A stretch of 64,000 nt of DNA, taken from the NCBI RefSeq assembly GCF_003634635.1, contig NZ_RBJB01000007.1, forward strand, positions 1-64,000, given 5' to 3'. Position 1 is the first letter of the stretch. Each line of letters opens with the position of its first letter. This DNA comes from Marinobacter nauticus (GTDB lineage: Bacteria; Pseudomonadota; Gammaproteobacteria; Pseudomonadales; Oleiphilaceae). Made by a program: the position numbers and the translations under genes. Under the pieces are notes generated by a model. The model was not told where the DNA came from. It did no database searches and worked only from the letters and a program-made list of their open reading frames with translations. Positions 37,571 through 46,863 of the stretch are shown piece after piece.

Positions 37571-40135
37571 TCAGAACATTGGGTCTGCGATTGGTAGTTT
37601 CAGAGTGAAAGTGGTGCCTTCGCCCGGCCGTGAGTCGACGTTGATCTCCCCTCGGTGTTTCTCCACCACCGTTTTAACGAACGAAAGCCCCAGGCCGGTG
37701 CCATGCGCTCCGGCTATCTCGCTGCGCTTCTGTCGATGATAGCGGTCGAACAGTAAAGGCAGTTCCTCCGGATCAATGCCATAGCCCTCGTCTGATATGG
37801 CCAGACAGGCCAGATGCGCTGCCTGATAGACGTGAACGCTGACTGCAGAGTCCGGGGGGCTATATTGCACGGCGTTGGTCAAAAGGTTGATGACGGCCCG
37901 TTCCAGAAGTTCGGCGTTGCCTTTCAGCCAGAGGTCTTCGGTACCGTTCAGCACGATCGAAATGCCTTTTTCCTGGGCCTGCTCGCACACACTGTCCCGA
38001 GCGTTCTCAACAATCGCCAGAAATTCGCATTCGTAGAACCGGGTTTCGGTCAGTTGCTCGGCGCGAGCCAGCTGCACAAACTCTTCGGCCAGATGATAGC
38101 TACGCCGCGCCAGCCGCCCCAACTGGTCGAGTTGGTTGGCGTCAATATGGCTGGGATCCCGTTTCAGTTGTTCAATCAGGGCCAGCTGAGAGACCAGAGG
38201 TGAGCGAACATCGTGTGAGATGAAGTCGATCGCCTCACGATGCTGCCGTTGCTGCTCCCGGAGTTCGGAGATGTCTGAGATGTTGGCAATAATGCCAAAC
38301 TGGCGACTGTTTTGCAGGGCAAAAGGTGCCAGGTGGATGAGAAAATCTTTACCGTTCAATGTCAGGTCTACGGTTCGGCTTTGTCTCAGGGTCAGCGCCT
38401 CTGAAATGGTTTCGAACCAGGGCGGCAAGTCCCGGGGGTCGTGGCCATCAAGGAGGGTGGCCAGGGGCATGCCGCTGAGGCTTGGCATAGGCTCGCAAAA
38501 CCAGTCTTCAATGTGACGGTTGGTAAACCGTATAACGCCTAATTCATCGGTCACGATGATGCCATCGGGCATGTGCTCGAAGCTGTGGCGAATAAACGCC
38601 TGCATTTCTGCCAGCTTCTGGGTGGCAATGCGCACTTTCTCGATCCGGGCCGAAATGTTTTCCCGGGGCCCCTTCTGGCGTTCACTGTCTGCATGGGGCT
38701 CCAGCTCCAGCTGGTTCAGATAGCGCTGGATGACCTCCCGACTGAGGTCGTTCGGCAGTGTCAGGCCGAGCAGGTAGCTGGTGCCGCCACGAATCAGCGT
38801 TATCCAGCTTTGGTTCTGCTGGTGTTCCCACCGTCCTGCCGTTTCCGTGGGTGGGGCCTGGGCAAGGGTCATTTCCTGTACTTCCAACAGGTCATCCTCT
38901 GCTGCCAGCAGCCATCCGGGTGGGTGGAACAGCGCACGCAAGTGCATCAGCAGTTGGTGAGGATGCCGGTTCGAAGGTTCAGGGAGGGATAGCCGCGGCG
39001 TTCTGGTCATCTCGTCCAGTTGCCGGTTGAGAAAGCGATTGGTCATGGCAAGCCGGAGTGCACTGGCAATGGGCATCGCGGCCATCGGCAGAATCAGGGC
39101 GTTGGCTACGGACAGCTGAACCCGGGCCCCAATTAGCAGCAATACATAACCGGCTACCAGTCCTGCGGCAATGGTTGCACATGCCAGCAAGGTGGCAGCA
39201 GGGCGCAGGCGAGGAAGAAGCAGAGCTAACAACAACAGCACGAGCAGGTTCAGTGCGGGTGCTACCCAGGGCTCCGCCGGCACGATCAGTATATTCTGCT
39301 TACTCGCGGAATAGACATTGGCATGGAATTCCACCCCGGACATTGGTCGGCTCAGACCGGAAAACGGCGTTGGCAGTATGTCGCCAAACCCCGCAGCGGT
39401 AGCGCCGACCAGAACGGTTTTGCCGGCAAACTCCTGCGGTGAGGGCGGGTGGCTCAGCACGCTCGCGTAGGAGTAGGTGGGTAAGGTGCCGGCCCCGCCT
39501 GCCAGGGGCACCAGCCGATAATCCTCCCGGACGTTGATGTAGTTCGGCAATTGCGCCTGCATCTGATTCGATATTGGCAGGTGAGCGGCGAGTGACAGGG
39601 TCGGCCATAATCGGCCGGCAAGGCCGTTGTACAGATAGAGCCCGCGGGCGACGCCATCTGTGTCCAGCTCGATATGGGCATGCCCGATTGCCCCTGCGGC
39701 ACCTGCCAGGCTGGGTGTGGGGAGTTGTTCACTGATCAGCCGTTCCCGGGTTGGAGCGGTAAGATAGGCTGGTAGAACAACGTTGCCATGGCGGGCCATG
39801 GCGCTAGCCAGTTCCTCATCGCCCGGCCCGGCTTCCGGAAACAGGATGTCGAGTACAATGGTTTCTGCGCCCGCTTGCCGCAAGGTGTCGATCAGCGAGG
39901 CATGCAGACTTCGGTCCCAGGGCCATCGGCCAACCTGTTCCAGGCTGAACTCGTCAATGGCAATGATGGCCACCGAATCATCCATGGGCGCTGGCCAGGT
40001 TGTGATCGCCCTGTCATACATCCAGTCATTGATTCGACTCGGCAGCTCAGTCGCCTGAATCAGTAGCAGGGTGGTGACGAGTAGCAGGCCCAAGGACCAC
40101 GGTGTTGTTGTTATCGGTAACCAGTCCCTTCGCAT
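37571..40135 (-). CDS. CHASE2-domain sensor histidine kinase
   Basis: 854 residues. An N-terminal membrane helix (about 13-28), then a periplasmic CHASE2 domain (IIAIDEFSLEQVGRWPWDRSLH, GADGVARG-like core) to about 280, then three C-terminal membrane helices. A PAS-like domain (ITDELGVIRF, about 505-620) precedes the HisKA helix with phospho-His in FISHDVRSPL and a HATPase domain with N box INLLTNAVQYSP, DEGYGIDPEEL and GTGLGLSFVK. It is transcribed after the response regulator and FecR/LysM genes on the minus strand, so these probably form one signalling unit. Confidence 0.92.
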   Translation of the reverse strand: MRRDWLPITTTPWSLGLLLVTTLLLIQATELPSRINDWMYDRAITTWPAPMDDSVAIIAIDEFSLEQVGRWPWDRSLHASLIDTLRQAGAETIVLDILFPEAGPGDEELASAMARHGNVVLPAYLTAPTRERLISEQLPTPSLAGAAGAIGHAHIELDTDGVARGLYLYNGLAGRLWPTLSLAAHLPISNQMQAQLPNYINVREDYRLVPLAGGAGTLPTYSYASVLSHPPSPQEFAGKTVLVGATAAGFGDILPTPFSGLSRPMSGVEFHANVYSASKQNILIVPAEPWVAPALNLLVLLLLALLLPRLRPAATLLACATIAAGLVAGYVLLLIGARVQLSVANALILPMAAMPIASALRLAMTNRFLNRQLDEMTRTPRLSLPEPSNRHPHQLLMHLRALFHPPGWLLAAEDDLLEVQEMTLAQAPPTETAGRWEHQQNQSWITLIRGGTSYLLGLTLPNDLSREVIQRYLNQLELEPHADSERQKGPRENISARIEKVRIATQKLAEMQAFIRHSFEHMPDGIIVTDELGVIRFTNRHIEDWFCEPMPSLSGMPLATLLDGHDPRDLPPWFETISEALTLRQSRTVDLTLNGKDFLIHLAPFALQNSRQFGIIANISDISELREQQRQHREAIDFISHDVRSPLVSQLALIEQLKRDPSHIDANQLDQLGRLARRSYHLAEEFVQLARAEQLTETRFYECEFLAIVENARDSVCEQAQEKGISIVLNGTEDLWLKGNAELLERAVINLLTNAVQYSPPDSAVSVHVYQAAHLACLAISDEGYGIDPEELPLLFDRYHRQKRSEIAGAHGTGLGLSFVKTVVEKHRGEINVDSRPGEGTTFTLKLPIADPMF

Positions 40136-40156
40136 CGGCCTTTTTGTCGTAGAAGG

Positions 40157-41791
40157 TTAGTCGAGATACAGCTCCCTGCCCGGGCCCCAGCGACTGGCAA
40201 GAGGGCCGTCAGAAAGCGCTTTGACGCGGACAAAATACCTTCTTCCGGGAATCAGGCGCAAGGCCGCAGTGGTATCGGCGATATCGGCTTCCTTGATGAT
40301 ATTGCGAAACGCCGGCTCTTCAGCCAATTGCAGACGGTAATCCGTGGCGGTGTCGATGTTTTCCCAGAACACCCGAACCTGGCTGTCCAGATAGTTCACG
40401 CTGATAATCCGGACTGGCGGCAGAGTGCCGTTAACAACGATCTTGCGCGGTTCGGAGGTGGCAACAGAGCTGCCTCCCGCCTCCGTAACCACGCGCCAGT
40501 AATACTGGCCGGGGCTCAGGGGGCGCGACGGAAGCGCCTGGCTTTCCGGCGCCCACTCGCTGGTTGTCACCAACTGCCGGAAGCTGTCATCTTCGGCGAT
40601 CTCCACCCGGGCAACTTCGTTGGCGCCATTGAGTTGCCAGCGGAATTCCGGCATGTCGTCGTTCACGCTCTCGCCATCAGCCGGTGCGGTGAGGTCCGGC
40701 TTTTTTGCCTGAAGGTCTACCTCAAGTTCCGCGGTACCGGGCATTCCGGCAATACCGCGCTGATCAATCGCGGCGAGCTGGATTTCGTAGCGGCCATTGT
40801 CAAGTTGGGCGATGTCGAAACGGGTACCAGCCACATCACGACTCTGCACCCAGGTGCCTGATGCCTGGTCAAAAATGTCCAGCCGATAGGCCGGGTAACC
40901 GCCTGCCTGCCAGGACAGTTCGGCCGGAAGCTGAGTAAGCACCGATGGCAAGGGATTCATGGTTGGCGCTGGCGGAAGTTGCCGAATATTCAGGGCGCCT
41001 CCGTTGGCGGTGGAAACACTCGCGCCATAGCCGGCTGGAATGCGGCGGGTGTTGCCTGGCTGGCCGAAGTCCACCACACCTTCGGTAACCTGCACGCTGC
41101 TGCCGTTGGTGGTGGCTTGAATGGCAAATACCGTACCCCGGACCGCGGCGACAGCGGATGGTGTTTCGATTTCGAAGCGGGCTCCGCCCTCAATGACCGG
41201 GCGAACACGGGTGTGAACCTCGCCCCGTTGCAGGCGAAGCCGGGTGTCGACCATGCCCGATTTGCCAAACTGGGTCAGGCGATTGAACATGAGGCGGGAG
41301 TTCGGGGAGATCCGGAGTTCCGAGCCGTCGGCCAGTTCAATGGTTGCCGATCCGGCACCGGAGAGAATTTCGTCGCCAACCCGGACAATCGAATCTTCGG
41401 ACAGAGGGAGTTTTCGCCCATCCATTCCGGAGATCTGTTGCACGTTGCCGGTGACCGCAATCACCCGGGCCGGTTCGGGCTGACGTTTCAGCCAGTTTAC
41501 GGGAATGCGCAGGGTATCCCCGGCGCCGAGTTTGGCGTTGCTGGCCAGGCCATTATGCTCCAGCAGTCGTTGCTGTGTGGTCTGCTGGGAAAGCAGCGTC
41601 TGGGTTATGCTCGCAACCGTATCACCCTGGCGTAAGGTATAAACCCACTCCGGGGCATTGTCCCGTTGTTGGCTGCCGGATACCGCAGAACCCCGTGCGA
41701 TTGACAGCTCCGCGACAGTGGTCGCTGGTACCATGAACGCCAGTGCAAGGAAGGCCAGGGTTTTCAGGTGCTTGCTCAGAGCGTCAGGCAT
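40157..41791 (-). CDS. Exported LysM-FecR protein with FN3-like repeats
   Basis: About 544 residues from ATG 41791, which overlaps the response-regulator stop by 8 nt; in-frame ATGs at 41803 and 41827 are alternatives. The signal peptide (KTLAFLALAFMVPATTVA) is followed by a LysM domain (YTLRQGDTVASI to DTLRIP), a FecR-type beta domain (VRVGDEILSGAGSATIELADGS is its core, then TPSAVAAVRGTVF) and several FN3-like segments (QLPAELSWQAGGYPAY, FRWQLNGANEVARVE, YWRVVTEAGG). It would be periplasmic or outer-membrane linked, binding peptidoglycan through LysM. CHASE2 kinases and FecR-domain proteins often co-occur, so this may be the sensory partner. Confidence 0.86.
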   Translation of the reverse strand: MPDALSKHLKTLAFLALAFMVPATTVAELSIARGSAVSGSQQRDNAPEWVYTLRQGDTVASITQTLLSQQTTQQRLLEHNGLASNAKLGAGDTLRIPVNWLKRQPEPARVIAVTGNVQQISGMDGRKLPLSEDSIVRVGDEILSGAGSATIELADGSELRISPNSRLMFNRLTQFGKSGMVDTRLRLQRGEVHTRVRPVIEGGARFEIETPSAVAAVRGTVFAIQATTNGSSVQVTEGVVDFGQPGNTRRIPAGYGASVSTANGGALNIRQLPPAPTMNPLPSVLTQLPAELSWQAGGYPAYRLDIFDQASGTWVQSRDVAGTRFDIAQLDNGRYEIQLAAIDQRGIAGMPGTAELEVDLQAKKPDLTAPADGESVNDDMPEFRWQLNGANEVARVEIAEDDSFRQLVTTSEWAPESQALPSRPLSPGQYYWRVVTEAGGSSVATSEPRKIVVNGTLPPVRIISVNYLDSQVRVFWENIDTATDYRLQLAEEPAFRNIIKEADIADTTAALRLIPGRRYFVRVKALSDGPLASRWGPGRELYLD

Positions 41792-42512
41792 TTGCAGTGT
41801 CATCGTTCCGAATTTCGTTTGCGTCACCGGGCTTGATGGCTTCGAGCCGATAGCCTCGCTGGTAGATGGTCTTGATGCGAAATCCGTTTTCAGGGTTGAG
41901 CCCGAGCCTTCTGCGAAGGCGGCTCATATGCGTATCCACCGTGCGGGTATTGATGTCCCTGGTCAATCCCCACACCCGCTCCAGCAGCATTTCGCGGGTG
42001 AGCAGGCGGCCCTGGTTCTGGAACAGGAACAGGGTCAGGTCGAAGTCCTTGTCGGTGAGCGTTAGTGGCTCCCCGTGCAGGAGAATTATGCGTTGGTTGG
42101 TGTTGATCTCGAAGGGCCCGTAGACCAGAACCTCCTTTTCGATTTCCGGGTTGCTGCGGCGGGCCAGTGCATTGATGCGTGCGACCAGTTCAGCCGCTCG
42201 TGCCGGTTTGGCGATATAGTCGTCGGCGCCGGCATCCAGGGCACGAACGATGTCGGTTTCACTGTCACGCTGGGTCAGGAAAACGGCCGGCACAGGCCAT
42301 TTCAGCTGTGCCCGGATGTTCTCCAGTACCTCAATTCCGGTCATGTCCGGGATCTGCCAGTCCAGAATGATCAGATCATAACTGCGGTGCAAAACGGCAC
42401 CGAGAAACGATTGGCCGGTCGGAAAGCTGTCACAGTGATGTCCTTTCTCTGAAAGGATGGACTGGATGTGCTGCGCCTGTTCGTGTTCGTCTTCCAGCAG
42501 AGCAATGCGCAT
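41784..42512 (-). CDS. OmpR-family response regulator
   Basis: 242 residues. Receiver domain with D51 as phosphoacceptor (LIILDWQIPDMTG), the conserved acidic pair LLEDE near the start and Lys in YIAKPARA. The C-terminal winged helix (about 130-228) shows LTLTDKDFDLTLFLFQNQG, TVDTHMSRLRRRLG and GYRLEAI. It is first in the operon RR - LysM/FecR - CHASE2 kinase and probably the kinase's partner. The 112-bp gap upstream separates it from topB, read in the same direction. Confidence 0.94.
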   Translation of the reverse strand: MRIALLEDEHEQAQHIQSILSEKGHHCDSFPTGQSFLGAVLHRSYDLIILDWQIPDMTGIEVLENIRAQLKWPVPAVFLTQRDSETDIVRALDAGADDYIAKPARAAELVARINALARRSNPEIEKEVLVYGPFEINTNQRIILLHGEPLTLTDKDFDLTLFLFQNQGRLLTREMLLERVWGLTRDINTRTVDTHMSRLRRRLGLNPENGFRIKTIYQRGYRLEAIKPGDANEIRNDDTANA

Positions 42513-42624
42513 TAAGCCTGGCCCTCGATCGTGTTGCCTGGTTTATATACCGTAGCGCAGAGCCCTTGGTCAGACCCTGCAGTGTCGGGGATTATCCCAA
42601 AAAATGAGTTCCCGTTCAGTATCG

Positions 42625-44793
42625 TTATGTAGAATTCCGTAAGTCCACCGCTGGCCGGCCGTTGTGATCATCAACTGTTTGTCGGCAGCCGGGGAAATTG
42701 CTGCAGCCCCAGAACCAGCCTTTTTTGCTTTTGCGCCGCACCAGGGGCGAGAAACAGTGGGGGCAGGGTACCGGTTTCTGGCTGGTTCCGTCCTCGGGTT
42801 GATGGTCCTCCAGGGGGCGGGTGCCCTTGCAGGCGGGGTACCGGGTGCACGCAAAAAACGCACCGAACTTGCCCTCCCGTTCAACCATCGGCGCCCGGCA
42901 TTTCGGGCAGTGAATGGCGGTGCCTGGTGTCTCTGTATTCGCCAAACCCGCAGCGGGCGCTTGCGCCATGAATCCGCGGATTTCATCTTTGAGGGATTCC
43001 AGAAACGCTCTTGGGTCCTCTTCGCCCCGGCGAACGCCCTCGAGAGTGGCCTCCCAGACAGCGGTGCGATCCGGCGTACGAATCGATTCCGGTAGCGCCG
43101 CGATCAGGGATTTCCCCTTGTCGGTGGCGCGGATAAAGCGTTTTTCCCGGAACAGGTAATCGCGGCGGAACAGCGTATCGATAATGGCTGCGCGAGTCGC
43201 TTCGGTGCCAAGGCCATCGGTTTCCCGCAGCGTTTTTCTCAGCTCGTTGTCGGCGACAAAACGGGCGATATTGGTCATGGCCGATAGCAGCGTGGCATCG
43301 GTGAAGTGTTGTGGCGGCTGGGTTTTGCGCTCGTTAGTCTGGGGGTCAGTGCAAAGGACCGGCTCGTTTTTTTCCAGTCTTGGCAACGGAGCTTTTTCTG
43401 GCTCTTGCCCGGGTTCCCGCTTGCGGATTTCCAGCGTTTTCCAGCCTGGCTCGATCACGGCTGTCTCGGTGGCGCGAAAGCGATAGTCCTGAATCGCGAC
43501 CGTCAGCCGGCCTTCCCGATGCACGGCGTCAGGTGCAAACTGCATCAGATAGAATCGACTGATCAGATCGTAGATTTTCTGTTCGGCCGAAGACAGCTTG
43601 CCGTTTGGTGCGGGCCGCACTGTGGGAATGATTGCGTGGTGGGCATCCACTTTTTGGTCATTCCAGGCGGCAGAGCGGCGTTCTGTACCGGTTTTCTCGC
43701 AGAATCCGGACAAATCCGGGGCGACACGGGCGATGGCACGAATCACCGCCTCCCGTTGGCTGAAATGCTCCTCTGGCAGGTAGCGGCTGTCTGACCTTGG
43801 GTAGGTAATCAGTTGATGGCGTTCGTACAGGTTTTGGGCGGTGTCGAGCACGTCTTTCGCGCCCATCCGGTATAGTCGTCCAGCCTCTATCTGGAGTGCA
43901 GACAGCGACAGAGGTAACGGCGGCGGTTCCGGGCGATCGCGTAACCGGGCTTCATCAATTCTGCCGGGTCGACCGCTGATGGCGGCGACAATCTGCTCGG
44001 CTACCGACTTGTCCAGCAGCCGGTTTTCTTCATCCAGATGATCCTGAAATTCGTCACCGGGTAACCAGCGAGCAATGAACGGTCGCTGGTCGGCCTCCGG
44101 CTCGCTGGCCTGGAAGGTGGCTTCGACCCGGTACCAGGGCTTGGGCTGGAAGTGCTCGATGGTGTTGTCTCGATCCACCACCAGGCCCAACACCGGAGTT
44201 TGTACCCGACCCACGGAGAAGACGCCCTGTTCGCCCCGGGTTTGATAGCTGAGGGTATAAAATCGGGTGAGATTGATGCCATAGAGCCAGTCGGCCCGCT
44301 GTCTCGCCAGCGCAGAATGGGAGAGTGGGCGGAACTCCCGGTTGTCTCGGGGGTTCTGTATGGCGCGGGCTACCGCCTTGGGGGTAAGGTCGTTGATCAG
44401 TATCCGTTTTACCGGTGCCTTGGTGCCGAGATAGCGCAGGACTTCGTCGACCAGTAGCTGGCCTTCACGGTCGGGATCGCCGGCGTGGGTGATGAGGTCG
44501 GCCTTGCGAACCAGGGCTTCAAGAACTTTGAATTGCAGGCGCACGCTGTCTTTGGGCGTCAGTTGCCAGGGTTCCGGGAACATGGGCAGGTCTTCAATGC
44601 GCCATTTTTTCCAGGCCGGGTTATAGCGCGCAGGCTCGGCGGGCTCCAGCAGGTGGCCTATACACCAGCTTACCGTGGCAGCATCCGGTCCTTTACCGCA
44701 GCGTATCCAGCCCTGGCCTTTCTCGTGGGGGCCGGGCAGTGCGGCGGCGATGGCCCTGGCCAGACTTGGCTTTTCGGCGATGTACAGGTGCAT
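42625..44793 (-). CDS. topB: DNA topoisomerase III with extra C-terminal zinc ribbons
   Basis: 722 residues. Type IA topoisomerase: TOPRIM with LYIAEKPSLARAIA (Glu) and HAGDPDREGQLLVDE (acidic triad), the active-site Tyr in ITYPRSDSRYLP, and SVGRVQTPVLGLV. About 70 residues longer than E. coli TopB because of two C-terminal CxxC ribbons (CPKCRAPMV...CTRYPACKG and CPHCFSPLV...CSNFPGC). It decatenates and relaxes DNA, also acting with RecQ-type helicases. The start ATG at 44793 gives the standard MHLYIAEKPS opening. Confidence 0.95.
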   Translation of the reverse strand: MHLYIAEKPSLARAIAAALPGPHEKGQGWIRCGKGPDAATVSWCIGHLLEPAEPARYNPAWKKWRIEDLPMFPEPWQLTPKDSVRLQFKVLEALVRKADLITHAGDPDREGQLLVDEVLRYLGTKAPVKRILINDLTPKAVARAIQNPRDNREFRPLSHSALARQRADWLYGINLTRFYTLSYQTRGEQGVFSVGRVQTPVLGLVVDRDNTIEHFQPKPWYRVEATFQASEPEADQRPFIARWLPGDEFQDHLDEENRLLDKSVAEQIVAAISGRPGRIDEARLRDRPEPPPLPLSLSALQIEAGRLYRMGAKDVLDTAQNLYERHQLITYPRSDSRYLPEEHFSQREAVIRAIARVAPDLSGFCEKTGTERRSAAWNDQKVDAHHAIIPTVRPAPNGKLSSAEQKIYDLISRFYLMQFAPDAVHREGRLTVAIQDYRFRATETAVIEPGWKTLEIRKREPGQEPEKAPLPRLEKNEPVLCTDPQTNERKTQPPQHFTDATLLSAMTNIARFVADNELRKTLRETDGLGTEATRAAIIDTLFRRDYLFREKRFIRATDKGKSLIAALPESIRTPDRTAVWEATLEGVRRGEEDPRAFLESLKDEIRGFMAQAPAAGLANTETPGTAIHCPKCRAPMVEREGKFGAFFACTRYPACKGTRPLEDHQPEDGTSQKPVPCPHCFSPLVRRKSKKGWFWGCSNFPGCRQTVDDHNGRPAVDLRNST

Positions 44794-44939
44794 GGGTATC
44801 TGGGGATTGGTTGCTGGCAGGGGAATGTGTCGCTTTGAGGCTTTTGTGTCAAGGGCTTCGGGGTTCCGCGGCGTACTGTAGTAGACTGTTTACACAGCAG
44901 GTCGGGACATTGATGCTTAAAGTCCGGAGTAGGTGTTTT

Positions 44940-45296
44940 ATGAAAGTACAGGAAAGCATAGAGGAAAAGCTGGTCGCGGGCTTTAACGTCAGCGTGATTT
45001 CTGTGGAGAACGAAAGCCATATGCATTCGGTGCCACCCAACTCTGAAACCCATTTCAAGGTAACGCTGGTTTCAGCGGATTTTGAAGGGCAGATGAAGGT
45101 GCGGCGCCACCAGGCAATTTACAAGGTTCTGGCTAATGAACTGGCGGGGCCGGTGCATGCTCTGGCATTGCATCTGTATACGCCGGAAGAGTGGACGGCC
45201 AGTGGTCAGGCGTCTCCGGTTTCGCCCAACTGTATGGGCGGGTCGAAAGGTGATGCAGCAATGGACAAGAAGCTTCAACAAGGAGCTAATGGATGA
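44940..45296 (+). CDS. bolA: BolA family protein
   Basis: 118 residues from ATG 44940 (GGAG 10 nt upstream; an in-frame ATG at 44913 is possible). BolA fold: VQESIEEKLVAGF, VSVISVENESHMH (the conserved His region), HFKVTLVSADFEG and RHQAIYKVLANEL. BolA proteins pair with monothiol glutaredoxins to handle Fe-S clusters. A C-terminal extension with several Ser/Gly/Lys residues exceeds the usual 105-residue form. It overlaps yciO by 4 nt. Confidence 0.92.
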   Translation: MKVQESIEEKLVAGFNVSVISVENESHMHSVPPNSETHFKVTLVSADFEGQMKVRRHQAIYKVLANELAGPVHALALHLYTPEEWTASGQASPVSPNCMGGSKGDAAMDKKLQQGANG

Positions 45297-45916
45297 GCCA
45301 GTTTTTTCAGATTCACCCGGAAACACCGCAAAAGCGTCTGATCAAGCAGGCGGTGGAGATTTTGCGCAAGGGTGGGGTGATTGTCTATCCCACAGATTCA
45401 GGCTACGCACTGGGCTGTCACCTTGGTGACAAGCAGGCGGCAGACCGTATCAAGCGAATTCGGCGCCTGGACGACAAGCACAACTTCACCCTGGTGTGTC
45501 GTGACCTGTCAGACATCGGGGTTTATGCCAAGGTGGACAATACCCAGTATCGGTTACTGAAGAATTTCACGCCGGGCCCGTACACCTTTATTCTGGACGC
45601 GACCAGCGAGGTGCCTCGCCGGTTGCTGCATCCCAAACGGCGGTCTATCGGCATCCGGGTTCCGGACAACGAGATTGTTCGGGAATTGCTGGGTGAGCTG
45701 GGTGAGCCGATTATGAGCAGCACCCTGATTCTGCCGGGTGAAACCGAACCTTTGACCGATCCTTACGATATTCGCGAGACCCTCGGGCATGAGCTTGATC
45801 TGATTATTGATGGCGGTTTCTGCGGTATGGAGGCTACCACGGTGGTCAACTTTACCGGTGATGTGCCTGAAGTTACGCGGGTGGGCAAGGGTGATCCGGC
45901 CCCGTTTCAGGTTTGA
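45293..45916 (+). CDS. yciO: YciO/YrdC/Sua5-family protein
   Basis: 207 residues, very close to E. coli YciO: opening MSQFFQIHPETPQKRLIKQ, then RKGGVIVYPTDSGYALGC, NFTLVCRDLSDIG, PGPYTFILDA and RRSIGIRVPDN. YrdC-type proteins make threonylcarbamoyl-AMP for tRNA t6A; YciO itself has a related but not fully proven role. The start overlaps the bolA stop (ATGA). Confidence 0.95.
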   Translation: MSQFFQIHPETPQKRLIKQAVEILRKGGVIVYPTDSGYALGCHLGDKQAADRIKRIRRLDDKHNFTLVCRDLSDIGVYAKVDNTQYRLLKNFTPGPYTFILDATSEVPRRLLHPKRRSIGIRVPDNEIVRELLGELGEPIMSSTLILPGETEPLTDPYDIRETLGHELDLIIDGGFCGMEATTVVNFTGDVPEVTRVGKGDPAPFQV

Positions 45917-45933
45917 TCTGATTAGCAGTTACC

Positions 45934-45953
45934 CCCGGGCTTTCAGGCCCGGG
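45934..45953. terminator. Hairpin between convergent yciO and the 45943 gene
   Basis: CCCGGGC (45934-45940) pairs with GCCCGGG (45947-45953), 6-nt loop. It overlaps the last codons of the minus-strand gene. No good T-run on either side. Confidence 0.5.
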
Positions 45954-46599
45954 TATTCAGGCTGAAGGCGTAGCGTTGCTGCGCTGTGATACCTGTCTCG
46001 GCGGGTGTGGCGGTGCGGCGAAGGCTGTCATAGCGGTGGATGACATCTTGCAGTCCATTGAACTGCTGGTTTTCACTGAGCAGTGAATCCAGCAGGGAAT
46101 TGTTCACGCCATAAGCCTGATTGAGCTTGAGCGCATTATCCATGAAGTGCAGGGTGGGTTCGGTCACGCTCAAGCGGCTTAACGCCTCACCAAATCCCCG
46201 GTTGTTGTTGAGATCCTGTTGTATCCTCTCCCGCACCTGGTCGGGAATTTTGCCGTCCAGCTGAATGCTGCCTTGCTCGGTTTTGCTCACGCTCAGCGCC
46301 GTTGCCGGGTGTACGTTGTATTCGGCAAGTTTGTGCCGCAGAGTTTCGCGAACGTAGGACAAATCCTGGGCTACCGTCTGTTTGTACTGGGTCAGTGGCA
46401 ATTGCCGGGTTTTCTGGCTGGCGGGGTTGCGATCCTGCCATTGGGACGGTGTGAAGCGGTCGTCGGTGCTGCTCTGGGGCTCGCTTGCGGTGGCGCCTTC
46501 ATTGGTTTTTCCGGCGGGTACGTCAGTGCGTGGCGCGCGGTTGTCCATGGCTTGCTGAAAGCGCGTGCTGGCCTGTAACAGTGATGTCAGCAATGACAT
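45943..46599 (-). CDS. Unknown 218-residue soluble protein
   Basis: A good ribosome-binding site (GGGGAGG, 5 nt before the ATG) supports this start. No signal peptide or membrane segment. The N-terminal third is low-complexity (Ser/Thr/Pro/Gln), then a helical part with YKQTVAQDLSYVRETLRHKL and AYGVNNSLLDSLLSENQQF. I recognise no domain. It converges on yciO. A palindrome sits in its leader (46635-46655). The neighbouring FliA-type promoter might suggest a motility link, but that promoter reads the other way. Confidence 0.6.
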   Translation of the reverse strand: MSLLTSLLQASTRFQQAMDNRAPRTDVPAGKTNEGATASEPQSSTDDRFTPSQWQDRNPASQKTRQLPLTQYKQTVAQDLSYVRETLRHKLAEYNVHPATALSVSKTEQGSIQLDGKIPDQVRERIQQDLNNNRGFGEALSRLSVTEPTLHFMDNALKLNQAYGVNNSLLDSLLSENQQFNGLQDVIHRYDSLRRTATPAETGITAQQRYAFSLNTRA

Positions 46600-46634
46600 G
46601 GTTGCCTCCCCTGAACGGAAAATCTCTGCCGGAT

Positions 46635-46655
46635 ATCACGGAATTAGTCCGTGAT
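46635..46655 (-). repeat. 8-bp palindrome in the leader of the 45943 gene
   Basis: ATCACGGA (46635-46642) is complementary to TCCGTGAT (46648-46655) with a 5-nt loop, 36-56 nt before the start codon on the minus strand. Candidate operator or leader hairpin. Confidence 0.35.
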
Positions 46656-46795
46656 GCACCAGGCTTTGCAGGTTTCGGGCCAATCTGCCTTGCCTTCTGG
46701 TTTGAGTGTGCCGGGACGAATGTAAAACATTGCAAGGAATGACATAGCGGGCGCGTCCGGATGATCTGCGTCATAAAAAAATTGATGCATATCTA

Positions 46796-46822
46796 TAAAG
46801 TTATGCGCCAATTCGCCGTCAT
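46796..46822 (+). promoter_or_regulatory. FliA (sigma-28) promoter for the chemoreceptor gene
   Basis: TAAAGTTA (46796-46803; consensus TAAAGTTT, 7 of 8) and GCCGTCAT (46815-46822; consensus GCCGATAA, 5 of 8) are separated by exactly 11 nt, the sigma-28 spacing. Transcription would start near 46830, 34 nt before the receptor start. Flagellar-class control is expected for chemoreceptors. The rest of the 264-bp gap holds a palindrome and no gene. Confidence 0.75.
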
Positions 46823-46863
46823 TACTCTTGGATGTCCAGATCATCTTCTGTTGTCGGGGTCAC

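Noticed and set aside
42570..42986. 138-codon minus-strand frame at the topB end
   Set aside because: Shadow of topB in another frame.
46644..46844. 66-codon minus-strand frame upstream of the chemoreceptor
   Set aside because: Overlaps the FliA-type promoter and has no ribosome-binding support.
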